A stretch of 64,000 nucleotides of DNA from Alistipes communis. Its GTDB lineage: Bacteria; Bacteroidota; Bacteroidia; Bacteroidales; Rikenellaceae. Positions 7,796 to 15,229 of the stretch are shown piece by piece. The stretch is taken from the NCBI RefSeq assembly GCF_006542665.1, contig NZ_AP019735.1:2790001-2854000 (forward strand), read 5' to 3'. Each line of letters begins with the position of its first letter. The stretch's first letter is position 1. A program made the position numbers and the translations under genes. The notes beneath the pieces are model-generated. The model saw nothing but the letters and a program-made list of their open reading frames with translations. It did no database searches and was not told the DNA's origin.

Positions 7796-10033
7796 ATGAG
7801 AAAAATCTTATATCTACTCCCCGTCGCTGCATTTTTCGTCTCCTGCGTCGCCGACAGTATACAAGAGGAACTTTCGACCTCGCAGGGGCAGTACGGCGTT
7901 TGTCTGTTCGACGCTTCCATTTCGGAACGGGAGGGGACACGCGTCGTCGGAGAGTGGGGTACCGACGGTATTCTCGCCGAATGGGAATCCTCCGACCGGA
8001 TCGGCGTCTTCGCCGGCGACGAAACGCAGGCGGCCGTTTTCACCGTCAAGGAACTTGACGGTACGAACGCCGTATTCGAAGGCGAGACGATTGCGGACGC
8101 AGCCTCCTATCTCGCTTTCTATCCTTACAGCGAATTGTTGGGACGCGAGGGAACGTCCCTCTCGGGGAAGATGAATTTCCTGCAACGTTATAGTTCGCCC
8201 GGATACGGCGAGAACCGGATCGGCATCCAGCCGGATTTCTTCCCTATGCTCGCATACTCTCCGACGGGCGCGCACAGTCTCTCATTCAGACAGATGTGTG
8301 CCTACATCCGGGTACGGGTACGCGCCTCCGCAACCCTTGCGGGAGATACCTATCTCAAATCGGTCATTCTGCAAGGCAACGACGGCGAGGTGCTCGCCGG
8401 CGAAGGCATCCGGGTTGCGGTCGCCGCGGCGGACGATGCGTCGCTGAATATCCGTACCGGCGACCCTGTTCTGAGCGTCGATGCTTCGGAACAGACCTAT
8501 TCGGCCGTGGCGCTCGATCTGACCGACCCCGACCAGCCGGAGGGCGAGACGAACGGCAGTCTGCTCTCGCAGAGCGAATTCACGGAGTTCTACATCGCCC
8601 TGCCTCCGCAGAATTTCGCGAAGGGGTGCAAACTGACCTTCATAGATACTCGCAACCGGTACATGGGCACCCTGACTTCGAAACCCTTCAACGCGGCGCG
8701 GGCGCAGTTCGTAACCTTCCGCGCCGGCGGCGGGGAGAAGGTGTTCGAATACATCGCCGACAACGCCCTGATCTGGCAGGACACGCCGAGGCTGCTCCTG
8801 CATGCGAACCGTCAGGCCGAATCCCCGAGCGGGTACGATCTGACGGGCGGCAGCGATGCCAATCTCGCCAATTGCTATGTGATCACTCCGTCGATGCTGG
8901 CGGCGCATCCCGACGGACTCTTCTGCTTTCCGGCCAAATCGCCCGTCCAGTCGGGAACGGTCTATTGGGACGACCTGCTGCTCGACACGAACGACTACAT
9001 GGTTTTCACCGTCGACAAGACGATGGCCCGGACGGGAGGCAACGCGGTCATCGGGTATCTCGATCCGGCGACGGGTCTCGTGAAATGGAGCTGGCATATC
9101 TGGGTGGTGACCGACGAACTCTTCGCCAAGGATCAGGACTACGAACGGCAGGAGGGAGAGCAGACGCTTATCTACCGCATGATGGACCGGAATCTGGGGG
9201 CGAACGATCCGACGGGTTCCGGCGACAAGTCCCGTTCGTGTCTCTACCAGTGGGGGCGCAAGGACCCCTTCTCGAACGCTACGACCGTGTACGGCCCCGA
9301 GGGCAATACGCTGGACATGCACTCGTGGCCCAGTTGCGAGGGGTATACCATCGATCCGGTATGGAATGCTCAGATCGGCCGTAAGTCGGGGGATTATCTC
9401 TACAACGGCACCGTGGAGTTCACGCTCTCGCATCCGGCGACCTACATCTCCTATGCCGATGAGAAGGATATATCGAACCCCAATCAGACATGGCTGCGCA
9501 GCGATGTTCCGGGGCATCAGAACGACCGTCTCTGGGGCACCTATTTCGAGAAGGAGGCCGTGGGTGCCGCGACCGTTCTGCTCTCGAAAAGCGCCTTCGA
9601 TCCCTGTCCGGCAGGGTACCGCATCCCCCTGATCGCCCCTTTGAAGTTCACGGGAAACGATGTCGAATCGTATACGACAGAGGGCGTGTGGCTCTACGTC
9701 GATTCGCAGCGTTCGGTGAAAGCTTGGTATCCCTATGCGGGATCGCGTTTCTCGAAAATGGACGCTTCGGGTAAACAGATCGGTATTCTGGGATATACGG
9801 AGGGGGCTTCGGGGCTTTACCAATTCAGTTATGCGGCATCGATTTGGAGCGCCACGCTGGAATTCGTGCAGGAGATCTCCGTCGGCACCTCCTGCAATTC
9901 GGACGATTTGACGGTTACCGGGTACAGTAGCACAGGCTATCGGCCGGAGTTCGTCTATGAAGGACCCTATGCCCGGAGTTTCGCCCTCGCTGTCCGCTGC
10001 GTCAGAGAGGATGCGAACGGAATTGTACGGTAG
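7796..10033 (+). CDS. Fimbrillin-like lipoprotein with a FISUMP-type C-terminal domain
   Basis: A 745-residue surface lipoprotein. MRKILYLLPVAAFFVSC is a lipoprotein signal with the lipidated Cys at 17. Residues about 30-310 have the Bacteroidales fimbrillin pattern: an early TRVVGEWG segment, WESSDRIGVF, FEGE, and a beta-rich body with LTDPDQPEG. The C-terminal half carries DRNLGAN, LYQWGRKDPFSN and FDPCPAGYRIP, which are hallmarks of FISUMP/DUF1566-like domains. The protein is probably exported by the type IX-independent lipoprotein route and displayed on the outer membrane as an adhesin or pilus component. No further pilus genes follow. Confidence 0.85.
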   Translation: MRKILYLLPVAAFFVSCVADSIQEELSTSQGQYGVCLFDASISEREGTRVVGEWGTDGILAEWESSDRIGVFAGDETQAAVFTVKELDGTNAVFEGETIADAASYLAFYPYSELLGREGTSLSGKMNFLQRYSSPGYGENRIGIQPDFFPMLAYSPTGAHSLSFRQMCAYIRVRVRASATLAGDTYLKSVILQGNDGEVLAGEGIRVAVAAADDASLNIRTGDPVLSVDASEQTYSAVALDLTDPDQPEGETNGSLLSQSEFTEFYIALPPQNFAKGCKLTFIDTRNRYMGTLTSKPFNAARAQFVTFRAGGGEKVFEYIADNALIWQDTPRLLLHANRQAESPSGYDLTGGSDANLANCYVITPSMLAAHPDGLFCFPAKSPVQSGTVYWDDLLLDTNDYMVFTVDKTMARTGGNAVIGYLDPATGLVKWSWHIWVVTDELFAKDQDYERQEGEQTLIYRMMDRNLGANDPTGSGDKSRSCLYQWGRKDPFSNATTVYGPEGNTLDMHSWPSCEGYTIDPVWNAQIGRKSGDYLYNGTVEFTLSHPATYISYADEKDISNPNQTWLRSDVPGHQNDRLWGTYFEKEAVGAATVLLSKSAFDPCPAGYRIPLIAPLKFTGNDVESYTTEGVWLYVDSQRSVKAWYPYAGSRFSKMDASGKQIGILGYTEGASGLYQFSYAASIWSATLEFVQEISVGTSCNSDDLTVTGYSSTGYRPEFVYEGPYARSFALAVRCVREDANGIVR

Positions 10034-10143
10034 CCGGACGAAGCAAGCATGGTATCTGCGGGAGACGAAAACAATGGAAATACCGTTCGAAAAGTCTGAT
10101 CCGACGGCCTCGCGGTTGCCGTCTTTTGCGAAGATTCGTAATT

Positions 10144-10751
10144 TTATTGGAGTATGACCTCTTCGTCGATTTTGAATGTGTACGGCGTGGTGAAATCCCC
10201 TCGGTGAACGCTTTGTTGCGAACGGCTTTCAGCACGTCGAATTTCGGGCTGTCGAGTTGCTCTTGTTTCCATTCGGGGGCAGGAGCATTCGAGATCATGC
10301 AGGTAGCCGACCGTAATTTCGTCGAAACGGATATTGGTCGAGCGGAATTGTTGCGGGATTGAAAACGAGACTTAGTGTTTCGACGCCGAGCCGATTTTTC
10401 CCACCGATTCCGACAGTGCAATCGTGCGGCGGAAATACTCGGCGATCATACAATAAACCCTCCGGCCGTCGGTTTCCGGCACGTTGCCGAGCGTTACGCG
10501 GGAACTTCCAACGCTTCGAGCCGTTCGATGCGCTTGCCGTATTTCTCGATTCGTTCGTAGATCCGCAGCTGAACGGCGGGATTCTGTATTTTAAGCGTTG
10601 GGATGTCGAAATCCCGATCGTCGGCGGGGATGCTGATTCCCGTACTTACATAGCGGCTGCGGCGATCGACGGTAAAACGCAGGTAGATGTTCGTGGTGCG
10701 GTTTTGATTGATGCGGTCTTTTCTGCAAATGGCATTAATGCTGACATTCAT
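10144..10751 (-). pseudogene. Decayed tyrosine integrase (Arm-DNA-binding N-terminus)
   Basis: From the ATG at 10751 on the minus strand 85 residues are intact and start MNVSINAICRKDRINQNRTT. The NIYLRFTVDRRSRYVSTGIS segment is the arm-binding domain of Bacteroidota tyrosine recombinases. The frame stops at 10494. Further down, an out-of-frame piece reads SIPQQFRSTNIRFDEITVGY, which fits the core-binding domain (positions near 10310-10370). No catalytic domain is left. The tail down to about 10144 is open in pieces but unrecognised. The remnant sits just beyond the 3' end of tRNA-Gly, a usual integration site, so it marks an old, mostly lost island. Confidence 0.7.
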
Positions 10752-10804
10752 AATGTTGCGGCATTATGCAGACAGGCGCGAGCGGTGTTTTACCGCCGTA
10801 AAAC
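10749..10804. repeat. Small palindromes beside the integrase remnant
   Basis: CATAATG (10749) pairs with CATTATG (10762), and GTTTTAC (10787) pairs with GTAAAAC (10798). They lie between the integrase start and the tRNA-Gly terminator and may be old integrase-binding or operator sites. Confidence 0.4.
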
Positions 10805-10880
10805 ATGGTTAAACAAATGGTAAAACAATCTTCGGAAAACGGCGCGAAAAAGGCATTACGGAGCGTTTCATTTCGCACCC

Positions 10881-10924
10881 GCAAAAAGAAAAACGAGCGA
10901 TAATTCATTGATTATCACTCGTTT
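10881..10924 (-). terminator. Terminator of tRNA-Gly
   Basis: Read on the minus strand, a 14-bp stem (10911-10924 with 10891-10904, one mismatch) and a 6-base loop are followed by TTCTTTTTG. It lies 7 bases after the tRNA 3' end. Confidence 0.8.
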
Positions 10925-10930
10925 ATCGAG

Positions 10931-11003
10931 AGCGGAAAACGGGACTCGGACCCGCGACCTCAACCTTGGCAAGGTTGCGCTCTACCAACTGAGCTATTTC
11001 CGC
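10931..11003 (-). tRNA. tRNA-Gly (anticodon GCC)
   Basis: A cloverleaf on the minus strand begins GCGGAAATAGCTCAG and ends TTTCCGC plus discriminator T. The acceptor arm is GCGGAAA/TTTCCGC, the D-loop has the GGTAGAGC core, the anticodon arm reads CAACCTTGCCAAGGTTG with GCC in the loop, and the T-arm contains GGGTCCGAGTCCC. CCA is not encoded. A strong promoter lies upstream and a terminator immediately downstream, so it is a single-gene unit. Confidence 0.95.
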
Positions 11004-11037
11004 AAAATGTGCGATCTTCTTTCGGAGATTGCGTTTG

Positions 11038-11068
11038 CAAAGATAGACAAAAAAAACGGATTTCCAAA
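11038..11068 (-). promoter_or_regulatory. Promoter of tRNA-Gly
   Basis: On the minus strand TTTG (11065-11068), a 19-base spacer and TATCTTTG (11038-11045) give a full Bacteroidota promoter 34 bases upstream of the tRNA. Confidence 0.8.
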
Positions 11069-11103
11069 TTCGGAGCGACAGAAGATCCGATTTTTCGTCA
11101 TAC

Positions 11104-11336
11104 TTGGCTGTGCTTCGGACGTGGTGTGCTGGTAAAATGCAGACAGAGGTTTATTTTTGCTTGCGACTTATTCGCATCTTTGACTTCGTCGAAGATACTC
11201 TCGTTCGGCAATGTTCAAATAAATTTGACATTGCACTCGCTTATTCGCATCTTTGGCTGCACCGGAGATGCTCCTGCTCGGCAAAACACAAACTGCGTTT
11301 GCTTTTGCTCTCGCTTATCCGTATCTTTGCCGGAGC
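11104..11336 (+). repeat. Tandem promoter-bearing repeat array (copy A)
   Basis: About three degenerate units of roughly 75 bases run up to the acyl-CoA reductase start. Each unit has the order TTTG, then CTCGCTTATTCG, then (C/T)ATCTTTG, then a CGGAGATACTCCCGCTCGGC-like stretch (approximate sequence), then an A-rich link. The last unit ends at the gene's ATG. The middle unit nearly matches units at 12.4-12.5 kb and, inverted, 27.05-27.12 kb. Confidence 0.75.
11298..11329 (+). promoter_or_regulatory. Promoter in repeat unit, for the acyl-CoA reductase
   Basis: TTTG at 11298, a 20-base spacer and TATCTTTG at 11322-11329 make a near-perfect promoter. The box ends only 7 bases before the ATG at 11337, so a transcript from here would be nearly leaderless. 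Confidence 0.7.
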
Positions 11337-12314
11337 ATGAATCGCATGATCGACATATTCTCCGTGCTGGGGCATCGGCTGGCGGCGTTCGGAAAGACGC
11401 CGGATACGGTGGAGGTCGTTCGCCGTGCCGCAGTCGAAAATCCGTGGTTTCTGCCGCAGGAGATCATCCGGGCCGTGAAGGCTATTCGCTGCGAGATGCT
11501 CGAACGGCAACGGCTCGAAGCGTGGGCGGGCGCATATCCTCCGGTGCGGACGCCGAAGCGGGTATTGGTGGTTATGGCCGGTAATATTCCGCTGGTCGGT
11601 TTTTTCGATCTGTTGTGCGTGCTCGCGAGCGGGCATGCGTGCAGGGTCAAACCTTCGAGTAAAGATACCGTTCTGATCGGTTATGTCGTTGATTTGCTGA
11701 GAACGATCGATCCGGCTATTCCTCTTCGGATGGCAGAGCAGGGTGAGCGACCGGATGCAGTCATCGCAACCGGAAGCGACAACGCGAACCGCTATTTTCG
11801 GATGCTGTTCGGCGGCATTCCGTCGTTGTTGCGCGGAAGCCGGCAGTCGGTCGCGGTCTTGTCGGGCAGGGAGACGGCGGCGGAGCTGAGCGGCCTGGAA
11901 GAGGATATTTTCTCCTATTCGGGGCTGGGATGCCGCAACGTGTCGTTGCTGTTTCTGCCGCGCGGGTATCTGCCGGAGTTGCGTTGCACGGCGCTCAATG
12001 AAAAATATCGCCGCAATTATCTTCGGGAACGCGCCCTTCTGCGGATGCGCCGAATGCCGTTCGTCGACCTGGACGGGGCGGTATTGTGCGAAGATCGGTC
12101 GTTTCCGGCGGCGCTCAGCCGCATCCACTATACGTTTTACGACTCGCTTGCCGATGTGGAAGCGTGGTTGGCGGCCCATGACGATCGGTTGCAATGCGTC
12201 GTTTCGCAGTGTGTGCGGCACTCCCGCCGCGTCGCTTTCGGGCGGGCGCAGCATCCCGGTTTGACCGATTATGCCGACGACGTGGATACGATGCGGTTTC
12301 TCGGTACGATCTGA
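11337..12314 (+). CDS. LuxC-like acyl-CoA reductase
   Basis: A 325-residue protein of the LuxC/acyl-CoA reductase family. Visible landmarks are VLVVMAGNIPLVGFFD (NAD-binding region, about residues 82-97), the ATGSDNANRYF segment, and YSGLGCRNVSLLFLP, whose Cys is the expected acyl-thioester nucleophile. The family reduces acyl-CoA to aldehyde with NADPH. It stands alone between two repeat arrays, so the physiological acyl chain is not indicated. The ATG at 11337 lies directly after the repeat's promoter; a second ATG at 11346 would leave a slightly longer leader. Confidence 0.85.
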   Translation: MNRMIDIFSVLGHRLAAFGKTPDTVEVVRRAAVENPWFLPQEIIRAVKAIRCEMLERQRLEAWAGAYPPVRTPKRVLVVMAGNIPLVGFFDLLCVLASGHACRVKPSSKDTVLIGYVVDLLRTIDPAIPLRMAEQGERPDAVIATGSDNANRYFRMLFGGIPSLLRGSRQSVAVLSGRETAAELSGLEEDIFSYSGLGCRNVSLLFLPRGYLPELRCTALNEKYRRNYLRERALLRMRRMPFVDLDGAVLCEDRSFPAALSRIHYTFYDSLADVEAWLAAHDDRLQCVVSQCVRHSRRVAFGRAQHPGLTDYADDVDTMRFLGTI

Positions 12315-12353
12315 TCCGGAAAAACATCGTGAGAGGGCGATTCCGGAATTCCC

Positions 12354-12515
12354 TAATCTTCGGCTACGCCTTAGATGCTTTCGCTCGGCATAATCAAGCT
12401 GACGCTTGTTTCTGCGCTCGACTTTTCGTATCTTTGGCTTTGCCGTAGATACTCCCGCTCGGCAATGTTCAAATAAATTTGACATTGCCCTCGCTTATTC
12501 GTATCTTTGCTATGG
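12354..12515 (+). repeat. Tandem promoter-bearing repeat array (copy B)
   Basis: Two and a half units of the same repeat as at 11.1-11.3 kb fill most of the 274-base gap before the next gene. The stretch from ACTCCCGCTCGGCAATG (12451) through the second TATCTTTG matches the middle unit of copy A with few changes. Two TATCTTTG boxes (12429 and 12502) lie 73 bases apart. Confidence 0.75.
12478..12509 (+). promoter_or_regulatory. Promoter in repeat unit, for the 12.6-kb gene and miaA
   Basis: TTTG at 12478, a 20-base spacer and TATCTTTG at 12502-12509. A second set 73 bases upstream (TTG at 12406, TATCTTTG at 12429) has the same spacing, giving tandem promoters. The expected leader is about 75 bases. 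Confidence 0.7.
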
Positions 12516-12588
12516 GATAAATCTTCGCCGAGGGCGGTTCGGTTCCGAGGCGGGCGAAATTCTTCCCGATCTTAAAGATTCAGAGAAT

Positions 12589-13083
12589 ATGTCGATGGTA
12601 TTCAAATTCCGTATGTTGAGCGACGAAAACGATAATTTCGTCCGCGATCTCGAAGTGCCCTACGATATGACGTTGCGCGGTTTTCACGAATTCCTCGTGC
12701 GGATTCTCGGTTATGAAGCGTGCATGACTTCGTTCTTTACGGCCGACGGGCAATGGGAGCGATTGCAGGAATATACGCTGCTCGACATGGGAGACCCCGA
12801 AAGCATTCCGATGGAGAACGTATCGCTCGGTCAACTGCTTCATCACAACAGGGAACGATTGATCTATCTCTTCGATCAGTTGAACAACAGGGCCCTTTAC
12901 CTCGAATTGACCGAAGCGAAGAAGCCCGAGCCGACGATGGAGTATCCGCGCGTGGCATTCGAACATGCTCCGGCTCCCGACCAGTACGATCCTGCGGCGA
13001 ACGAGGACGACGGCTCGATCTTCGAGCAGATGATGGACGATTTCGGCGAATTCGAGGGCGACGACAGTTTGGACGATGAGTAG
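12589..13083 (+). CDS. IS1096-passenger TnpR / pRiA4b ORF3-like protein
   Basis: A 164-residue acidic protein matching the pRiA4b ORF-3-like fold: an N-terminal beta segment MVFKFRMLSDENDNFVRD, then LRGFHEFLVRILGYEACMTSFF, LGQLLHHNRERLIYLFD, and a strongly acidic tail (EGDDSLDDE). Databases name this family after an insertion-sequence passenger, but in Bacteroidota it is a stable chromosomal gene, and no transposase is nearby. The stop overlaps the miaA start by 8 bases, so the two are translationally coupled. Function is unknown; the start at 12589 is preferred over 12595 because of the GAGAAT upstream. Confidence 0.8.
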   Translation: MSMVFKFRMLSDENDNFVRDLEVPYDMTLRGFHEFLVRILGYEACMTSFFTADGQWERLQEYTLLDMGDPESIPMENVSLGQLLHHNRERLIYLFDQLNNRALYLELTEAKKPEPTMEYPRVAFEHAPAPDQYDPAANEDDGSIFEQMMDDFGEFEGDDSLDDE

Positions 13084-13993
13084 GTCGCAACTGATCGTGA
13101 TCGTCGGCCCTACCGGAGCGGGAAAAACGGATCTGAGCGTCCGTATCGCCGGTCACTACGGCGCACCGATTCTTTCGACCGATTCCCGGCAGATTTACCG
13201 GGAGTTGCCGATCGGTACCGCACAACCTTCCTCCGATCAACTTCATGCCGTTGAGCATCATTTCATTGCGTCGCATAACATTACGCAGGAGTTCAATTGC
13301 GGCGCATTCGAATCGTCGGCATTGCAACTGCTCGAAACCCTCTTCCGGAGAGGTCGGCGGGTCGTCGCCGTCGGCGGGTCGGGACTTTACGTGCGGGCGT
13401 TGTGCGAAGGGATGGACGATCTGCCGCAGGCGGACGGGGCGCTTCGCAGGGAGTTGATGCGGCAACTCGAAACCGAAGGGGTGGAGGCGCTGGCCGAACG
13501 GTTGAAGAGGCTCGATCCGGTCTATTACGGGGAGGTCGACTTGCGGAATCCCGCACGTGTGCTGCGTGCCGTAGAGGTCTGTCTGCAAACCGGCAGACCC
13601 TTTTCGTCGCAGCGTACCGGACTGCGCAAGCAACGCCCGTTCGACATCGTGAAGATCGGCGTGACGCTTCCGCGCGAGGAGCTGTACGCCCGCATCGACC
13701 GGCGGGTCGACGCCATGTTGGAGGCAGGGTTGGAGGAGGAGGCGCGGCGGATGTTGCCCTACCGCAGCCTCAATGCACTGCAAACGGTAGGGTATAGGGA
13801 GTTCTTCGATTATTTCGACGGAACGGTTACGCGCGACGAAGCCATAACGCTCATCAAACGCAATTCACGTCGGTATGCCAAGCGGCAGCTCACATGGTTT
13901 CGCCGCGATGCGGAGATTCGGTGGTTCTCACCGTTCGATACGGAAGGCGTCATCGCCTGGATCGACGCCCAGAGCGGCGCGGGGGAGTACTAA
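13076..13993 (+). CDS. miaA: tRNA dimethylallyltransferase MiaA
   Basis: Transfers a dimethylallyl group from DMAPP to N6 of A37 in tRNAs that read UNN codons. The 305-residue protein has the P-loop VGPTGAGKTDLS (about residues 9-20), the DSRQIYRELPIGTAQPS segment with the catalytic Asp, GGSGLYVRALCEG near residue 100, LRNPARVLRAVEV and the C-terminal TVGYREFFDYF and RRYAKRQLTWFR motifs. Length is normal. It overlaps the upstream gene by 8 bases, and its 3' end overlaps the converging peptidase gene by 66 bases. Confidence 0.97.
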   Translation: MSRSQLIVIVGPTGAGKTDLSVRIAGHYGAPILSTDSRQIYRELPIGTAQPSSDQLHAVEHHFIASHNITQEFNCGAFESSALQLLETLFRRGRRVVAVGGSGLYVRALCEGMDDLPQADGALRRELMRQLETEGVEALAERLKRLDPVYYGEVDLRNPARVLRAVEVCLQTGRPFSSQRTGLRKQRPFDIVKIGVTLPREELYARIDRRVDAMLEAGLEEEARRMLPYRSLNALQTVGYREFFDYFDGTVTRDEAITLIKRNSRRYAKRQLTWFRRDAEIRWFSPFDTEGVIAWIDAQSGAGEY

Positions 13994-15064
13994 TTCGATG
14001 GTTTTGCCTGCGACATAGGCGGGCGACGCATACCAGTAGCCGTGGCGTCCCGCCCGCTCGCCCCAAGAGTTTTTCACCTTGTAATAGCTGTTGCCGAGCG
14101 AATCGACGGCCGTGCCGACGATGTGCATGACGTGGTCGTCGGTCGTGGCCTGCGTGTCGAACATCCGCTGGCGGAGCGGCTGGTCCACGACGATCTCCGG
14201 TGCGGGAAGCGTGATGCGTCCCTCCTGCTGCGGCAGCAGGGCGATGCCGGCCCGTCGACCGAAACCCCGCTCCGAGACATCGGCGTCCCATGCTGCCGTA
14301 TAACCGGCCGCAAGAGCGCTGTCGAGCAGTCGCATCAGCGAGTCGAGCGGAATATTAAGTGTCGCGTGCGCCGCCCAGTTGTCGGGAATTTCCAGCACGA
14401 ACCGTTCGAAAAAAGGGTGGTGGGTGAAGGAGGTCAACGCGACGTAGTCGTCCCGCCGGAAGCCGATCGAGTCGGCATAGGAAAACGGCGTGTAGGCAAC
14501 CCCGTCGATTACGAAGCGGTCGGGACGCGCACCCAGCCGCCGATCGAGTTCTTCGTCGATCATCCGCTGCCAATGCTCCTTTTCATACAGTTTTTTGTCG
14601 ACGATCCGTTTCGCCAGCCGCCGGATCGCCTTCGCCAGCGAGGCGTGGTCGTAGGTGCCGTCGGCCGCTCCGCCTTCGTAGAGGGATTGAGGCACGATGC
14701 CGTAGCGGTCGACCAGCCACAGCACGTCCTGAATTTCGCCGCCCTGGTCGAAAGCGACACGACCGCGTGTGCGGACGTACTTGACGGCTTTTTCGAAGTA
14801 GGCATGGCGGACGACCCACATCTCCGAGAGATCGAGCGTGCACCGTCGGGTGCGGATCGCTTCGCTCTCGATGAGCGACACCCCGCCGAAGGCCCAGCAG
14901 GTTCCCGACTTCGCCTGATTCCGGACCGGCGTCGCGGGGGCCGTTGCGACGTCTGTGATCGGGTAGCGGGCGGCCGTGCCGGTTGCGGCGGAGGGAGGTG
15001 ACGGGCAGAGGCCGCAGCCGGTCAGCAATGCGGCGAAAGCCGAACAGAGGAGTGCGCGTTTCAT
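13928..15064 (-). CDS. C1-family cysteine peptidase lipoprotein (bleomycin hydrolase-like)
   Basis: A 378-residue papain-like enzyme. MKRALLCSAFAALLTGC is a lipoprotein signal. The catalytic Cys is C56 in NQAKSGTCWAFG, with the oxyanion Gln in the same motif; the His is about H311 in TDDHVMHIVG and the Asn about N332 in KNSWGERAG. The spacing fits clan CA C1B (aminopeptidase C/bleomycin hydrolase) rather than short papains. It would act in the periplasm or at the outer membrane on peptides. The gene converges with miaA and shares 66 bases with it; both reading frames are intact. Confidence 0.9.
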   Translation of the reverse strand: MKRALLCSAFAALLTGCGLCPSPPSAATGTAARYPITDVATAPATPVRNQAKSGTCWAFGGVSLIESEAIRTRRCTLDLSEMWVVRHAYFEKAVKYVRTRGRVAFDQGGEIQDVLWLVDRYGIVPQSLYEGGAADGTYDHASLAKAIRRLAKRIVDKKLYEKEHWQRMIDEELDRRLGARPDRFVIDGVAYTPFSYADSIGFRRDDYVALTSFTHHPFFERFVLEIPDNWAAHATLNIPLDSLMRLLDSALAAGYTAAWDADVSERGFGRRAGIALLPQQEGRITLPAPEIVVDQPLRQRMFDTQATTDDHVMHIVGTAVDSLGNSYYKVKNSWGERAGRHGYWYASPAYVAGKTIELVLPRAALGVDPGDDAFRIER

Positions 15065-15161
15065 AATCCGAAGGCTTGTATCGGGACAAAGATAACTCTT
15101 TTCCCGGGAAAACGTCTTTCGCTGCGGCAGGAGGGTGCGTCGGTCGCAGCGGATCGAAAAC

Positions 15162-15204
15162 GGAGCGGCCTCCTTTGCCGGTTGTCCGACAGGGAGGCCG
15201 CTCC
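15162..15204 (-). terminator. Terminator after the LRR/Ig lipoprotein gene
   Basis: A perfect 12-bp stem (GGAGCGGCCTCC at 15162 with GGAGGCCGCTCC at 15193) and a 19-base loop lie just past the stop of the minus-strand gene. The T-run is weak (CGTTTTCG), so efficiency is uncertain. Confidence 0.6.
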
Positions 15205-15229
15205 TGAATCGAGAACGAGTGGAAGAGCG

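Noticed and set aside
10908..11135. Plus-strand frame across tRNA-Gly
   Set aside because: It is a chance translation of the tRNA and its flanks; the tRNA cloverleaf and promoter explain the sequence.
11009..11584. Plus-strand frames running through the promoter repeat array
   Set aside because: They follow the repeat units and enter the acyl-CoA reductase gene out of frame; no start signal or family resemblance.
12354..12515. CRISPR array
   Set aside because: The repeated units are about 75 bases, nearly contiguous, few and degenerate, without spacers or cas genes.
12589..13083. Active insertion sequence because of the IS1096-passenger name
   Set aside because: No transposase or terminal repeats are present and the gene is coupled to miaA.
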